Source: Adiantum capillus-veneris
Lineage: Eukaryota > Streptophyta > Polypodiopsida > Polypodiales > Pteridaceae
Assembly (NCBI GenBank): GCA_014529385.2
Contig: CM043952.1
Coordinates: 63,788,870 to 63,852,869, forward strand
DNA: 64,000 bases
Reading direction: 5' to 3'
Positions within the stretch are counted from its first letter, which is position 1; the number at the start of each line of letters is the position of its first letter. A program made the translations under genes and the position numbers. Shown here one piece after another: positions 24,201 to 35,500 of this stretch. Under the pieces are notes generated by a model, which had not been told where the DNA came from, ran no database searches, and saw only the letters and a list, made by a program, of their open reading frames with translations.

Positions 24201-25465
24201 CGAAGACCATTTTTTGCAAGAGAGGATACAGACAACAAATTCTTCTTGATCCCTGGAACATATAAGACATCTGGCAAGCATAAATCTGAACCATCTGAAA
24301 TGGTAATCAAAATCTTACCAACGCCTTTGATTGGATAAGAAGCATTATTTGCACATGTCACCTTCTTTCCTGCTGGAGCTGCATCCAATGAACAAAACAA
24401 ATCCTTCCTTGAAGTAATATGCCTGGATGCACCACTATCAAAGTACCAAATCATTTGTGTCTTGTCAACACTGTAAGCAGAAAAATCTGAACATACTACA
24501 AAAGCATAAGAATCCTGCACAAAGTTTGCAGACTCTTCTTTAGCTGTAGAAGAATCACCAGAAGCTGAAACAACCAAACTTGACTCTTTCTTCTTTTCTT
24601 TAGCAATTCGCTTTTTACACTCACTAATGTAGTGACCAGGTTTCTTGCAGTAGTGACATTTACCTTTCTTCTTGGACTTGTCGGACTCACCTTAAGACTT
24701 CTCTGAAGATTGTCCTGCACTAGACTTGGAGTGATGAGCACTCTCTTTACCCCTGTTTTTGTTCTGTACAACAAGAGCATGATCCATACCATCCACCTGT
24801 AAAGACTTGTTCTTACGTGATTGATCCTCCTGCAATAGCAAAGCCACTAACTCTTCAAAATGAAGAGGGTCAGGATTAGCTCGCAAAGACAGAGTCAAAG
24901 AAGTCTGAAAAGTCAAATAAGATGGTGGTAGTGAATTGAGTGTTTTGGAAACCAAGTCCTTCTCTGGAATCACTTCATCAATGCTAAGCAATTGCTCTTT
25001 AAGATCCCTGATTTTTGTAAGATGCTCGACAATATCGTCACCTTCGTCCATCTGTATTTTGTCAAGTTGTTTCTTCAAAAACTCTATTCTGGCAGTGTTT
25101 CTTCCTCCAAACATAGCTTGCAGAGTGTTCCAAGCATCCTCAGAAGTTCTGCAAGATCTGATATGTGGTGTGATTGTCCTCTTTATGGTTAAGGCAATCA
25201 CAGCCATAGCCTGTGCATCTTTAGTATCCCATCTCTTTTGCTCTGGAGTGACTTGTGAGGGTCCTGCACCAATAGCTGCACCACGACCAGGCGTGGCAGG
25301 TGCAATGCTACCTGGACGAACTTCATCTCCAGATACATAATCCCACAATCCTTTACCAACCAAAACATTTTTGGCCATAAAAGACCAAAGAGAATAGTTG
25401 GTACCATCCAATTTGTCTTCGGATGTAAACGCACCAAAAATCTCTTTCTCCGTAGATTGAGCCAT
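21284..25465 (-). pseudogene. copia-2 gag-pol polyprotein, one frame with two stops
   Basis: 1,394 codons in one frame from ATG 25465 (MAQSTEKEIFGAF) to 21284. Domains in order: UBN2-type Gag (LDGTNYSLWSFMAKNVL); zinc knuckle CHYCKKPGHYISEC at 24617-24658; protease DSGAS at about residue 343; integrase with the H-H/C-C zinc region, VHSDVCGPM, TDRGGEY and NGVAERKN (all three catalytic acids present); RT with LDIKTAFLNGDLQEEVYV and YVDD at about residues 1072-1075; RNase H with YSDSDWAG, STCEAEYRA and FTDSQSA. The only lesions I see are TAA at 24692-24694 and TAG at 22613-22615, the latter where QQKGIDYDE is expected. Length and order are typical for plant copia. Confidence 0.95.
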
Positions 25466-25720
25466 ACTGAAGAAAATCTGTCAAAAAGCACACCCTCTTG
25501 ATCTAAACGCCTCGAAAAAGTAACTTCTGCTACGCTGCTCAGAATGAAATTCTGAGGGCTCGAACGGCTTCGAAAGGGGGGTAAAACCTCAGGTCGCCTG
25601 CTCAGAATACTCCCGGAACGTCGAGGATGCTCCCACGAACAAATTTTCCGAAAACTGCCTGAAAACTGCGATTGCGCGCGCGGACGCGAAAACGCAAGTA
25701 GAGGCTCTGGAAATCACCTC

Positions 25721-25732
25721 GCTCTGATACCA
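25721..25732 (-). other. Primer-binding site of copia-2
   Basis: Minus strand TGGTATCAGAGC, an exact complement of the initiator tRNA-Met 3' end, two bases from the 5' LTR. Confidence 0.92.
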
Positions 25733-25734
25733 AT

Positions 25735-26012
25735 TGTTGAAGATGATGAAACAGGAAACAGAAGGAAGACAGCAACTCAGAGTAGGAAGAAGATGGAGAA
25801 GGAGAAGACACAGAGCTTGTGTACGAGATCTCTATAGTCTCTCTCTCTGTATTGGAATAATTAATTGTGTGTACAAACTCAGAGCTACAAAGCTTATATG
25901 AAACCCTAAGAGATAAGGTGTCCTTTCACACCAGATGTCCAGGGGGAAAAACCCAGTGGGAGAAAAGTGCCCCTGGTGAAGCGCGTATACACACTAACAC
26001 TACTACATGTCT

Positions 26013-26015
<3 letters not shown>
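25735..26015 (-). repeat. 5' LTR of copia-2
   Basis: 281 bp, near-identical to 20956-21236; ends exactly at the resumed (GA)n tract. Confidence 0.96.

Positions 26016-26060
<45 letters not shown>
26016..26060. repeat. (GA)n microsatellite, right half
   Basis: About 22 GA units resuming directly at the outer end of the copia-2 5' LTR. Confidence 0.97.
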
Positions 26061-26063
<3 letters not shown>

Positions 26064-29000
26064 GATTCTTTAACATAGGAGAAAAAATACCAAGCGACAT
26101 CAAGTCAGTCTTGATTTCAAGAGTTGTCAAAGTCATAATGGAAACCACAACACTTAGTTGTTTAGTGAGAGAGGGGGGGGGGGGGAGATCCCTAGACATA
26201 GAGATACGATGAGGGAGAGCCAACACTCTACTTCATGGAAGCACACAATAGTGCATTAGTATGTGTGTGGCTCATAATTGTATATCTTTGTTTTAGTGGA
26301 TATAAGTTAGTGACGGGCAACATGCACCCATGGTCAGCAGCTCAATAGCCATGGGGCGGGGGGGAAAAAAACAATCCAATGCTCCCTTGCCACTACCATG
26401 TTGGGCAAACACATCAGCCATGGGATTGAATCAAATTTGGGAAAGTGTACAAAGCGCTCATAATTTATGAGATTTTCCACCCTTGCCCTCAATGTAGCAC
26501 GACATTGTCTTAATAACCAACATTTCACTAGCAGATACTTGAGGAAGCTTGTGCCTCAGCTTTATTTGTGGATCGATTATTTTAGTGTACTATCAAACAT
26601 CGTTTGGTATATACAATTTTTAGGTGGTCTCAACATTATTGCACAATGGACTCTTTGCATAAGCCAGAGGGTGATCAAAAGAGCCATTTATTGCCAAGAA
26701 CTTGTTCTCTTGCTCAAAGAAAGTGATGTCATGGCTCAAGCCAAGTATGTGACAAAAGAAAAATAGTTAATCTTGCACCAATTTCTTCTCATTTTTTTAA
26801 GATAATTAGTTAGCATACATATTTTTTCCTAATGTTTGCAGATGATATGAACAAAAAAGATGTTGACCAAGTGACTTAGTCCACCATTAACAACTCACAA
26901 TGTCTAAAAGAGAGCAATAAGCACTTTAAAGTACATTGAGTAGGATTTGCATGCCCATCAGTAGGTGTTTGTTTCAAGCATGCGTCAAGAATTTAGGGAT
27001 TTTGAGCTTTAGTGAGGAGTTGAAATATTTATATTAGGTAGGTTTAGACAAGTGTGTATTTGAGGAAAATTATCAATGCAAGATCTTTTGTGCATCTAAA
27101 TAAATATCCCATTGAACTGGTTGAGATGTAGGGACACAAGGTGCCAAAAAAAGTGTGTGCATAGGTTGTGTAGGGTAGCATGTCAAAGGGTGTTTAGCTT
27201 GATGATTCTACACAGGTTAACATGTCAAAAAGTGTTTATCTTGATGTCCACATTGTTATCAAGATGGAGTTTGCCACAACATTGGCTAAGCTTGGTCTAT
27301 CAAAAGAGGCAACTAATCTATTGATCATTGTTGTTGAGGAATGTGAAGATGCACAAGGTGTTGTGACATTCCCCCACATGGTGATAATGAGGAATGTTAC
27401 TCTACAAAAAGTGATGTGAAAACCCCTTGAGATGGTGATGATGTGCCCATATCTACTCTCTTAATGTGATTCCAATGAGTTTCAATACATGCCATGGTGT
27501 TTCTTTGAACATGGCTTACTGCTACAATGATGCATACTGAAGTATGGAAGAAATACAAATTAGCAAACCATCATCAAAGAAAAAGGTTGATGAGAGTGCT
27601 TCCCTTGTAACTTTATCTCTATTGCAAATGATATCCATGGCATAACTTCACATGGAAACTCACTAAATACTTTATGATATCCATGGCACACCTTTAAATT
27701 TCTTAGTATTACAATCAAGCATAGTGAGTATGGACACAATGCTGCCTACCATACCATCAAAGAGAAAGGATGATGATTTTGCTTCCCTTGAAGATCTGAC
27801 TCTATCGAAGATGCAATCCATGGAGAAGAAGAAGGGTACATTGTCAAAAAGTTTATGGTATAGCTAGGAAGGCACCATGCCTTTGAGTCTGAGTGTTCAT
27901 GGCTTAAACAATGATAGAATCCACTTATTCAATAGAGAAAAACAAAGAAGAACAACTCAACCTAAATATCTTCAGGCCTTATTTATAGTTTTTGTATTCG
28001 TAAAGCACAAAGTATTTCCCTACTCATTCCATCCTCACAAGGCAATAGATTCCATGTAGGAATCACATATTCAATTGGCATTGTAGGTTTCTAACCATAC
28101 ATCATCTCAACACGCTATTAGGGTGCACTAAGTTCTAGGAGGGGCCCACCAAGAAAGCATCGGGGTTCTCGTTGTAGATGAAAGTTAGTGTAGGCTAGAA
28201 ACAAGTGAGATGAGTTAAATTAGAGACAATTGAGAGTTAATAATGGATTTTAGTTGTAATTAGAGGTTAATGGCAAGAGATAATAGAGATACACTGAATA
28301 AGCTATGATGTAGGGTAGTAGTCAACAAGAATTGACATAGGTATTAGGCTGACAACCAACATAGAATTTTAATTTTAATCTCTAATATCCCTTTTAAAGT
28401 TTGATTTTACACTCCACTACATTGCACACCTTGATCTGCAAATCCCTATGCCAAAACCCCCCAACCTATCAAAATCAATTTGTTTGCCAAGCACAGCTCA
28501 ACAAGGAAGCCCTTGAATCTTCCTGCCTTCACTTGCTCAAAGCTTCATCTCAAGGTGCTCTCAAGATTTGTTTCAATAGCTCTCAAATCAATGTAATTGA
28601 CAAAGAACACAATGACCAAGGAGCTCCTTGAGGAAAAAAACAACCTGTTGCTTGTCTTCTCTCTCCCCTCAATTCACTTCCACCCACTCTCTTCCTTGTG
28701 GAGCACACGATGATAAATAAGAAGAAAAATTCCAACTCCTTCTTCCCCAAAAACACCTCTTGAACAAAGAAACCATCTTCTCCCCAAAGCAAACTAAGAA
28801 ACCTCTTGCTAAACTAATCCTTGCATCTGTTTTTTATGCCTCCCCAAATAGCATAAAAAGGTTTTGGTTTTTCTCCTTGTTTTTAGAGGTTTGAGCTCCT
28901 CATCCACACAACTCCATGTAAACTCCACCACCCTTCATATCTATGGGTTTTTATGTACATGTAAAGATCTATTAAGAAATCCCACACTTACTTATGACTC

Positions 29001-30071
29001 CTACCTTCCAATGCACTAGGGAGGAACAATCATGGCATTGTGATTGTTCCCCTTTTGGGGAGCAAGAGGAAAGCTTGATCTCAACATAAAGACAACCCTT
29101 TGGTGAGAGGACCTTAGGTGGGATCCCCCTTAATATCAACAATGAGTTACATGGCTGACTTGATTGCTAACATCAATATGTATGTCAACAACAGCTTCAT
29201 TGCAATAGGCGTTGATTCATTGGATGATGACAACTAGAACCGCAAAGAAGTCCTTTTTAACAAAGATCAATTTAAGCACATCTTGGCCAAATGGGACCCA
29301 ATTTGAATCTTGGAAACTCTTATAAGCTCACGAGTGAATCTTCCACACTTCAAACTCTAGCCCACAAAAAACTAAATCCCATATCCTCTATTAACTTCCA
29401 CATGCCTTCTTTTCCAAAGTTAGTTCATAATGGCATACCTATCTCTCGCAAATGGATCTTTTCATTCTCAAAAGACACAAGATCTATTTTCAAAGCAACA
29501 CTGAATCCATCACAATCCCTTTTGATATGATATGTGCTATCACACCAGATATAGTTATACACAAACCCTTCCTTACTTTGGGATTTCTTTTGGAAAAGTT
29601 ACCCTTTCTCTTCAAGCCTAGCCAAGCTTAATTTCATGCCTTAACAAATCTGACTAAGCCTAGCATTATCACCTTTTGGAATCATAATAGCAAGATTTTT
29701 TGGGATCTCAATCATGCTAGAGGTAGGAGAAGCACCATTTCCCCTATCTTTTCTCTATGTCATTTTCTCTTAACAAGATGTGACCGCATCCTCAACCTTG
29801 TTCCACTCTACCTTTAAACCATGTTCTGTACTTGGGGGGGGGGGGTGCACTATGTTATCATGTTAATATACCACATGAGTATAGTAGGAGGGGTTTTAAA
29901 ATTCAATAATTTTAAGAAATTTAACAAAGATACATTAAAATAAGGGGTTTTTATATTCCATTTTTAAAAAAATCATAAAATAAGTGGTCATTTGATTAAG
30001 TTAAGCATGTTAAAAAAGGGTTTTTTTACTCATCCGACGAATACACATTATATAGGTATTGGAATTAGGGT
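26061..30071. other. 4-kb stretch without a recognisable gene
   Basis: Scattered short frames with no known domain. Noted: homopolymer G runs near 26172-26185 and 29835-29847; two loosely similar segments at about 27540-27660 and 27720-27830 sharing CATCAAAGA-AAAGG-TGATGA and TGCTTCCCTTG, possibly an old duplication; and a 31-codon start at 29142-29237 (MSYMADLIANINMYVNN...) that resembles a real protein N-terminus but is cut by TAG. I cannot assign any of these. Confidence 0.45.
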
Positions 30072-30278
30072 TGTAGGGAGACACACACAGCTTGGAGAAG
30101 ACGAAGGAAACTCTAAGCACACAATAGAGAGTGTATTACCTAGTGTGCAATGGAAAAATAGATAGCCCTAGAGTGATGGGTGTATATATAATGCACGGGG
30201 GAAAAAACCTCCTAGTGAGGGAAAAATTTCCTCGGAGGTCCTACATGTGTTCACACACATCACTACCACATGTACACA
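30072..30278 (-). repeat. 3' LTR of copia-3 (fragment element)
   Basis: Starts TGTAGGG and ends TGTACACA. Its end (ACCACATGTACACA, then a C-rich run) parallels the copia-2 LTR end and PPT. No partner LTR in the window, so the limits are approximate. Confidence 0.55.
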
Positions 30279-30366
30279 ATAAAAAGTCCACCCTACAAGT
30301 GATGCACTGATGAATGAGAGCTGACACATAGAGTATAGGTAAGTGCCATGCCCTGTGAGGACATGA

Positions 30367-30893
30367 TTAGTCCACAAAGGGGATTAAGCCCAAAGCTTTG
30401 TGGAAAGCTTCAAACTTCTCATGAGAAAATGCCTCTGTAAGAAGATCTGCAAGGTTGTTCTGTGTTGGCACATAAGCCAAGCTTATATATTCTACTGAGA
30501 GATTGTCCCTGACATAGTGGTAATGCACCTCAATGTGCTTGGTGCAAGCATGGAAAACTGGGTTCCTCACAGCTACTAATGTGCTATGACAGTCATTGTA
30601 GATAGTGTTGGTAGTGTCCTGTCCAAGAGCCAAATCATCCATTAGGCATCTGAGCCATACACATTGAACCGTATCTATGAAGACTACCCTATACTCAGCC
30701 TCACAATTGGAAGTGGCCACAGAGACTGCTTCTTGCTCAACCATGATATGCATGAACTACCCAGCATAAAACAAAAACCACTCGTGGACACTTGCGTTTC
30801 AAAACAATCAGCCCAATCTGAGTCCAAAAAAGCATGTAAATTTGGTGGAAATGATCACCGCGGGATAAAACAACCCAAGATGTAAAGTGCCAC
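30367..30893 (-). pseudogene. copia-3 RNase H remnant
   Basis: Frame 30753-30367 contains NCEAEYRVVF, a changed catalytic region YNDCHSTLVAVRNPVF and HIEVHYHYVRDNL, closely parallel to the end of copia-2 RNase H (about half identical). In another frame upstream (about 30840-30760) the start LDSDWADCFETQVSTSGFC can be read. The relic ends abruptly at 30893 where the LTR of element A begins, so the rest of copia-3 was displaced or lost. Confidence 0.85.
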
Positions 30894-32211
30894 TGTAACA
30901 TTTAATGGCCTAAAAACTTGTGTGTAGCGGAAATTAGCATGAACATAGTGGGCATTTCATTAGAATAGATTCCTAATGAGAATTACAAGAGTGCTTGGGT
31001 GGAGAGAGCAACAAAAAGCATCACACAAAGTTAGATAGCATGAACAATACTTTCAAAAGAGAGAGAAATTAAGCTATTGACAACAACTGAGGACCGGATT
31101 TGCATGGAGCCGGTCCCCCCTCCAAAAGGCTTTTTATTATGGTTTCTCCCATCAAGAGAGACATTGTACAATACAATTCTTTGTGTTCCTTCAAGACTAG
31201 CTAGTGCAATGAAGATGAAAGCTTCATGCACTAAGCAAAACGCTTAGCAAACACAACATCAATTATCCCCGGTCTCAAACCCAAGACCTCACGCTTCTCA
31301 CATAGACTGTGTGAGAGTGTGTGTGTGTGTGTGTGATAATGCCTTGCAAAAATCATCCCCCCCTCTCTCTTGGGCGAGCCCTCTTGCTATTTGCTCTTGC
31401 TCTACCCTCATTGAACCTCCCCAGGCCTAGCCAATGGTAATTAAGTAGTATAAGTGATAGCCTTCTGACATATGTCCCCCTTTCCCCTTTTGTGAGAGCT
31501 TTAGGTAATTTAATAATTCAACTAAACTCTCATTGGACCCCTTTGCCTCCTGGCCAATAGGAATCAGGCAAGCCATTGGGCTGCTGAATGCTCATTGGAC
31601 CCCTCGGGAGACTGTCCAATAGTCTTCTAGAGGACTTAATTCTCATTGGTTATTTTATTAAGTCTTTTTAAATTAATAAAACTAGATTTACTCTAGCCTA
31701 ATTCTCATTGGTCCACCTCCAAGGCCATCCAATAGAAATTGGGTACAGCTTGTGGGCATCTGGGCTAGGGAGCTGACATGTGTCCCTCATTCCCTTTGTG
31801 TAAAGGGAGCTTGTGTGTGTGTGTGTGTGTGTGGCTTTCTCTCTCATACCCTACATGCAAGGCTCGCCCCCTCCTATGTAGGGATGTGCAAAGACTTTTT
31901 TGGACCACACAAAGCATCCAATTCCCCTAAGGTTGACCTTTGGACACAACCTTTGAATTTTGGAACCTTAGCATTTTGGAAGTCTTAATGGGCTGAACCT
32001 TAGGGTCTTTTTAGCACATTGTTGCACATGGATCTTTTGCAGATGGCCCCCCCTTTGGATCCCTATTTTCCCTCCTTTGGATCCCTACTGTGGCCGGTCT
32101 GCTAGTTTAACCAATATTCTAGCTTTTTCTCCCCTGGCACTTCCCCATATTAAATGATCAGTTTAACATGAGAAAATCATTTAGGAGAATTAGATATTGA
32201 TTATTATGACA
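30894..32211 (-). repeat. 3' LTR of element A
   Basis: Plus-strand limits TGTAACA...TGACA; element-sense start TGTCATAATAATC follows the polypurine tract. The first about 390 bp match 38110-38501 and the first about 228 bp match 37881-38109. Holds (GT)n tracts near 31317-31334 and 31812-31832, and a cluster of CCAAT/ATTGG words at 31525-31740. Confidence 0.75.
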
Positions 32212-32214
32212 TTA

Positions 32215-32224
32215 CCTCTCTCTT
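32215..32224 (-). other. Polypurine tract of element A
   Basis: Minus strand AAGAGAGAGG, a few bases before the 3' LTR start and after a GAGGACGACTATG stretch typical of the chromovirus pol-LTR junction. Confidence 0.65.
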
Positions 32225-32567
32225 GAAATCATAGTCGTCCTCGACTATGGTGTAGAGAAGATAAAGCATATTCATGAGTCCTTTTCTTAGCGGGTAGAGG
32301 ATCCCTATGTTACCCTACGACATCATTCCACAATGGATGACTAGTCCATTTGGCACTTGAGAGCCTGAGGCTGCTGCAAGTATGTCTGCACATTAGTACC
32401 TATCAATCTTCCATAGTAGAGTGACAAGCTCTACTTGGTGTTTGGGAGACGTCGTCTCCACAAACTTGATCTAAGCATGCATACTACTTCATTTTTGTGC
32501 ACAATAAAGAAAAAGACAGTCTTATAAGACAAAAACTTTGTTCATTTTTAACATTTTGTACATTTCC

Positions 32568-35500
32568 TTACTCTTGGGAAGCATTGTAAGCATTGACAAG
32601 GTTTAGGTTATCTTTTATTTGTATGCCTTGCATCCATCTAGAATCTTCAAAAGGATAATTCTTAAACTTAATAAGATATCGTCGGATAGTCTTACCACCT
32701 CTTATACCTTGTCTTCATGTCGGAGAATGGACTCGGGCTGCAGCACCTCCTCTTGGTCCTCGATCCCCGGTGGGTCTTCAATAGTTGGTTCTTGAGGTGG
32801 CTCTCCTTTGTAAGGCTTTAATAGGTTCACATGGAAAGCATTTTTTATGAGCCAATGATTGGGCAACCTGAGTTGATAGGCTATCTCATTGATTGGCCTA
32901 AGAATCTGGAAGGGACCATAGTACCTTTTTTCTAGTTTAGCATAGTACTTTTGGTGTCCCATAGGATTCTTGCCCGTCGTGTGCCTTAATCGAGCCTTGG
33001 GAAACTTTAATAAGACCCAATCATTTTCTTTAAAGGCTTGGGATCTTCTGTGCTTGTCAGCAGTAGCCTTTTGCCTTTGCTGTGAGATAGAGATAGCATC
33101 CATCTTTTGAAAAGGTTCTTGCAGGTCTCGGCTATACTCATCTGCAGTGAAGATCTTCCCATGTACCTTAAGTAGCAAGGGACTTTTTGATCTCCCCTCA
33201 ATTACCTCAAAATGTTCTTTTCTCGTGGAAGTATGTACAGTGTTATTGTAAGCATACTCCACTAAGGGTAAGTACTTCTCCCATTTGGATCTTTGATCTA
33301 CTTCCGTTACATATTCTTTTAGTAGATCTAGAATTGTTAGGTTAGCTATTTCACTCTGGCCATCCATTTGTGGATGATAGGCCAAAGAGAAGTTTAGCCT
33401 TGTCCCTAAATTCTCAAAGAGACCCTTCCAAAAATTACTGGTCATTCAAGGATCTCTATCCGACACTATTTGTGAAATGAAGAGGGTTGCCATTTGATGG
33501 GCTTTGATAGTCTTTTTGACAGGTATAAAATGAGCTTGTTTACTGAACCTATCTACTATCGTCCATATTCCCGTATTCCCATGAATAGACTTACGCAATC
33601 CAAAGATAAAATCCATGGATATGCTCTCCCATGGTGAATTAGGGATTGGCAAGGGTTGAAGCAATCCAAGTTGCTTCCCTCTATCAAATTTTGTCTTTTG
33701 GCATACCACACATTTAGAAACATACTCTTGTATGTTCACTTTCATGGTAGGCCAATAGAAATATGTTTCAATTCCCTTTAAGGTATACTGAATCCATCTA
33801 TTCCCCGCATAAGGTGGAGCATGAGATTCATACATTACTTTCTCACGTAGTGAGTTAGTAACGCATAGTCTATTTCCATAGAGAAGATAACCATCTTGTA
33901 AAGTAAATGGTTCTTCTTTCTTCCGTAATGAAAGGGCTGAAATCACATCTCTAAAATCGGGATCAATAGCATACTCATCTATCGTTGAAGATAGATCATT
34001 GTGAGTTGCTATGGAAACCGCATTCACTCTCGGTCGTCTTGAGAGTACATCAGCTACTTGATTATGCTTGCCATCAATGTGAGCAATATGAAAATGAAAT
34101 TGTGAAAGGAAATTTTCCCACCTCATTTGTTTGTCGGAGAGCTTGGTCTGCGTCATGAAGTAATTTAGACTTTGGTGATCCGTTCGCAGAATGAAAGGAG
34201 TCCCCAATAAATAGTGCTTCCATGAGTCTAAGGCATGTAGAACTGCAAGGAGTTCCTTTTCATATATGCCTAGAGCTTGCTCAACAGGGTCGAGCCTTCG
34301 ACTCTCATAGCCTATGGCGTGCCCTTCTTGGAGCAAAACAGCTCCAAGGAAATCACCACAAGCATCACATTGGACCTCAAATGGTTTTGAGAGATCCGTT
34401 AGTGTAAGCACAGGTTGAGAGATAAGCTTTTCTTTAAGCTTTTCGAAAGCATTGTTCTCCTTAGAAGACCATGTATACCTAACGCTTTTCTTTGTTAGGT
34501 CATGTAATGGTCCCGCAATTTGTAAGAACTTTTCTATGAAGAGTCTATAGTATGCACACATACCTATAAAGCTTCTTAGTTCATCAAGATTCCTTGGTTT
34601 AGGCCATCCTTTTATTACCTCTAACTTTGATGGATCCATTTGGATGCCATCTTGAGAGATAATGTGACCTAAATACTGAATCTCTTGCAAGAAAAATTCA
34701 CTTTTCTTTCGATTAACATAAATTTTATTCTCTCTTAAAACTTGAAATATTACCTGGAGGTGTTGCTTGTGTTCCTCTAATGAATTGGAGTAGATGATGA
34801 TATCATCAAAGAACACTCCAATGAAGGTTCGATGAGGCTTGAACAGCTTCTCCATCAAGCCGTTGAATGTGGCTGGTGCATTAGTCAAGCCAAAAGGCAT
34901 GATAATGTATTCGTAAAGACCAAATGTGGTGCGAAATGCGGTCTTTACAATGTCTTGATCAACTATCCTTATTTGATGATAGCCACTTTTCAGGTCGATC
35001 CTTGTAGCTTATCAAATAGGTCTTCTACCCGTGGAACGGGAAACCTATTCGTGATAGTGATCCTATTTAGTGCTCTATAGTCAACACACATATGATATGT
35101 GCCGTCTTTCTTTTTCACTAATAGCACAGGTGAGCAAAATGGAGATGAGCTAGGCCTAACCATGCCCTTCTCAACTGACTCATGCACTTGCCGCATAATC
35201 TCCTCTTGTTGAGCTTGAGAAACTCTATAAGGAGGTTTGTTAGGCGGTGAACTTCCTAGAAGAAGTTCAATTGCATGGTCATCATTACCTCGTTTAGGAG
35301 GTAGCTCACAAGGGATGTCGTCAATAAAAACATCTTGAAACCCCTTGAGAAAATTGGATAACTCTAATTCCTTTTGGTTGCTTTTATTTTCTTTTGCTAA
35401 AGCATTAGGTTCATTTTGAGAATCTTTAACAAAAATCATGTACACGGAAATAGAGCTCTTTATTGACTTGTTGAAAGCTGGTGTATGTACAATGGGGATA

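Larger units (their letters stand above)
20956..26015 (-). mobile_element. Ty1/copia element copia-2, recent and complete in structure
   Basis: 5,060 bp with two 281-bp LTRs that differ at only two positions by eye, TGTTGA...TCTACA ends, an exact initiator-Met primer site, a polypurine tract, and a single long gag-pol frame. Flanked by AGAGA on both sides, consistent with a 5-bp duplication inside the (GA)n target. Two in-frame stops make this copy non-autonomous. Confidence 0.96.

Noticed and set aside
31345-31370. C-rich run after AAAAATCA as the polypurine tract, giving a 456-bp LTR for element A
   Set aside because: The tract at 32215-32224 lies right after the pol end with the typical GAGGACGACTATG lead-in and gives better LTR ends. 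The shorter right-hand homology is better explained by truncation. Some uncertainty remains.
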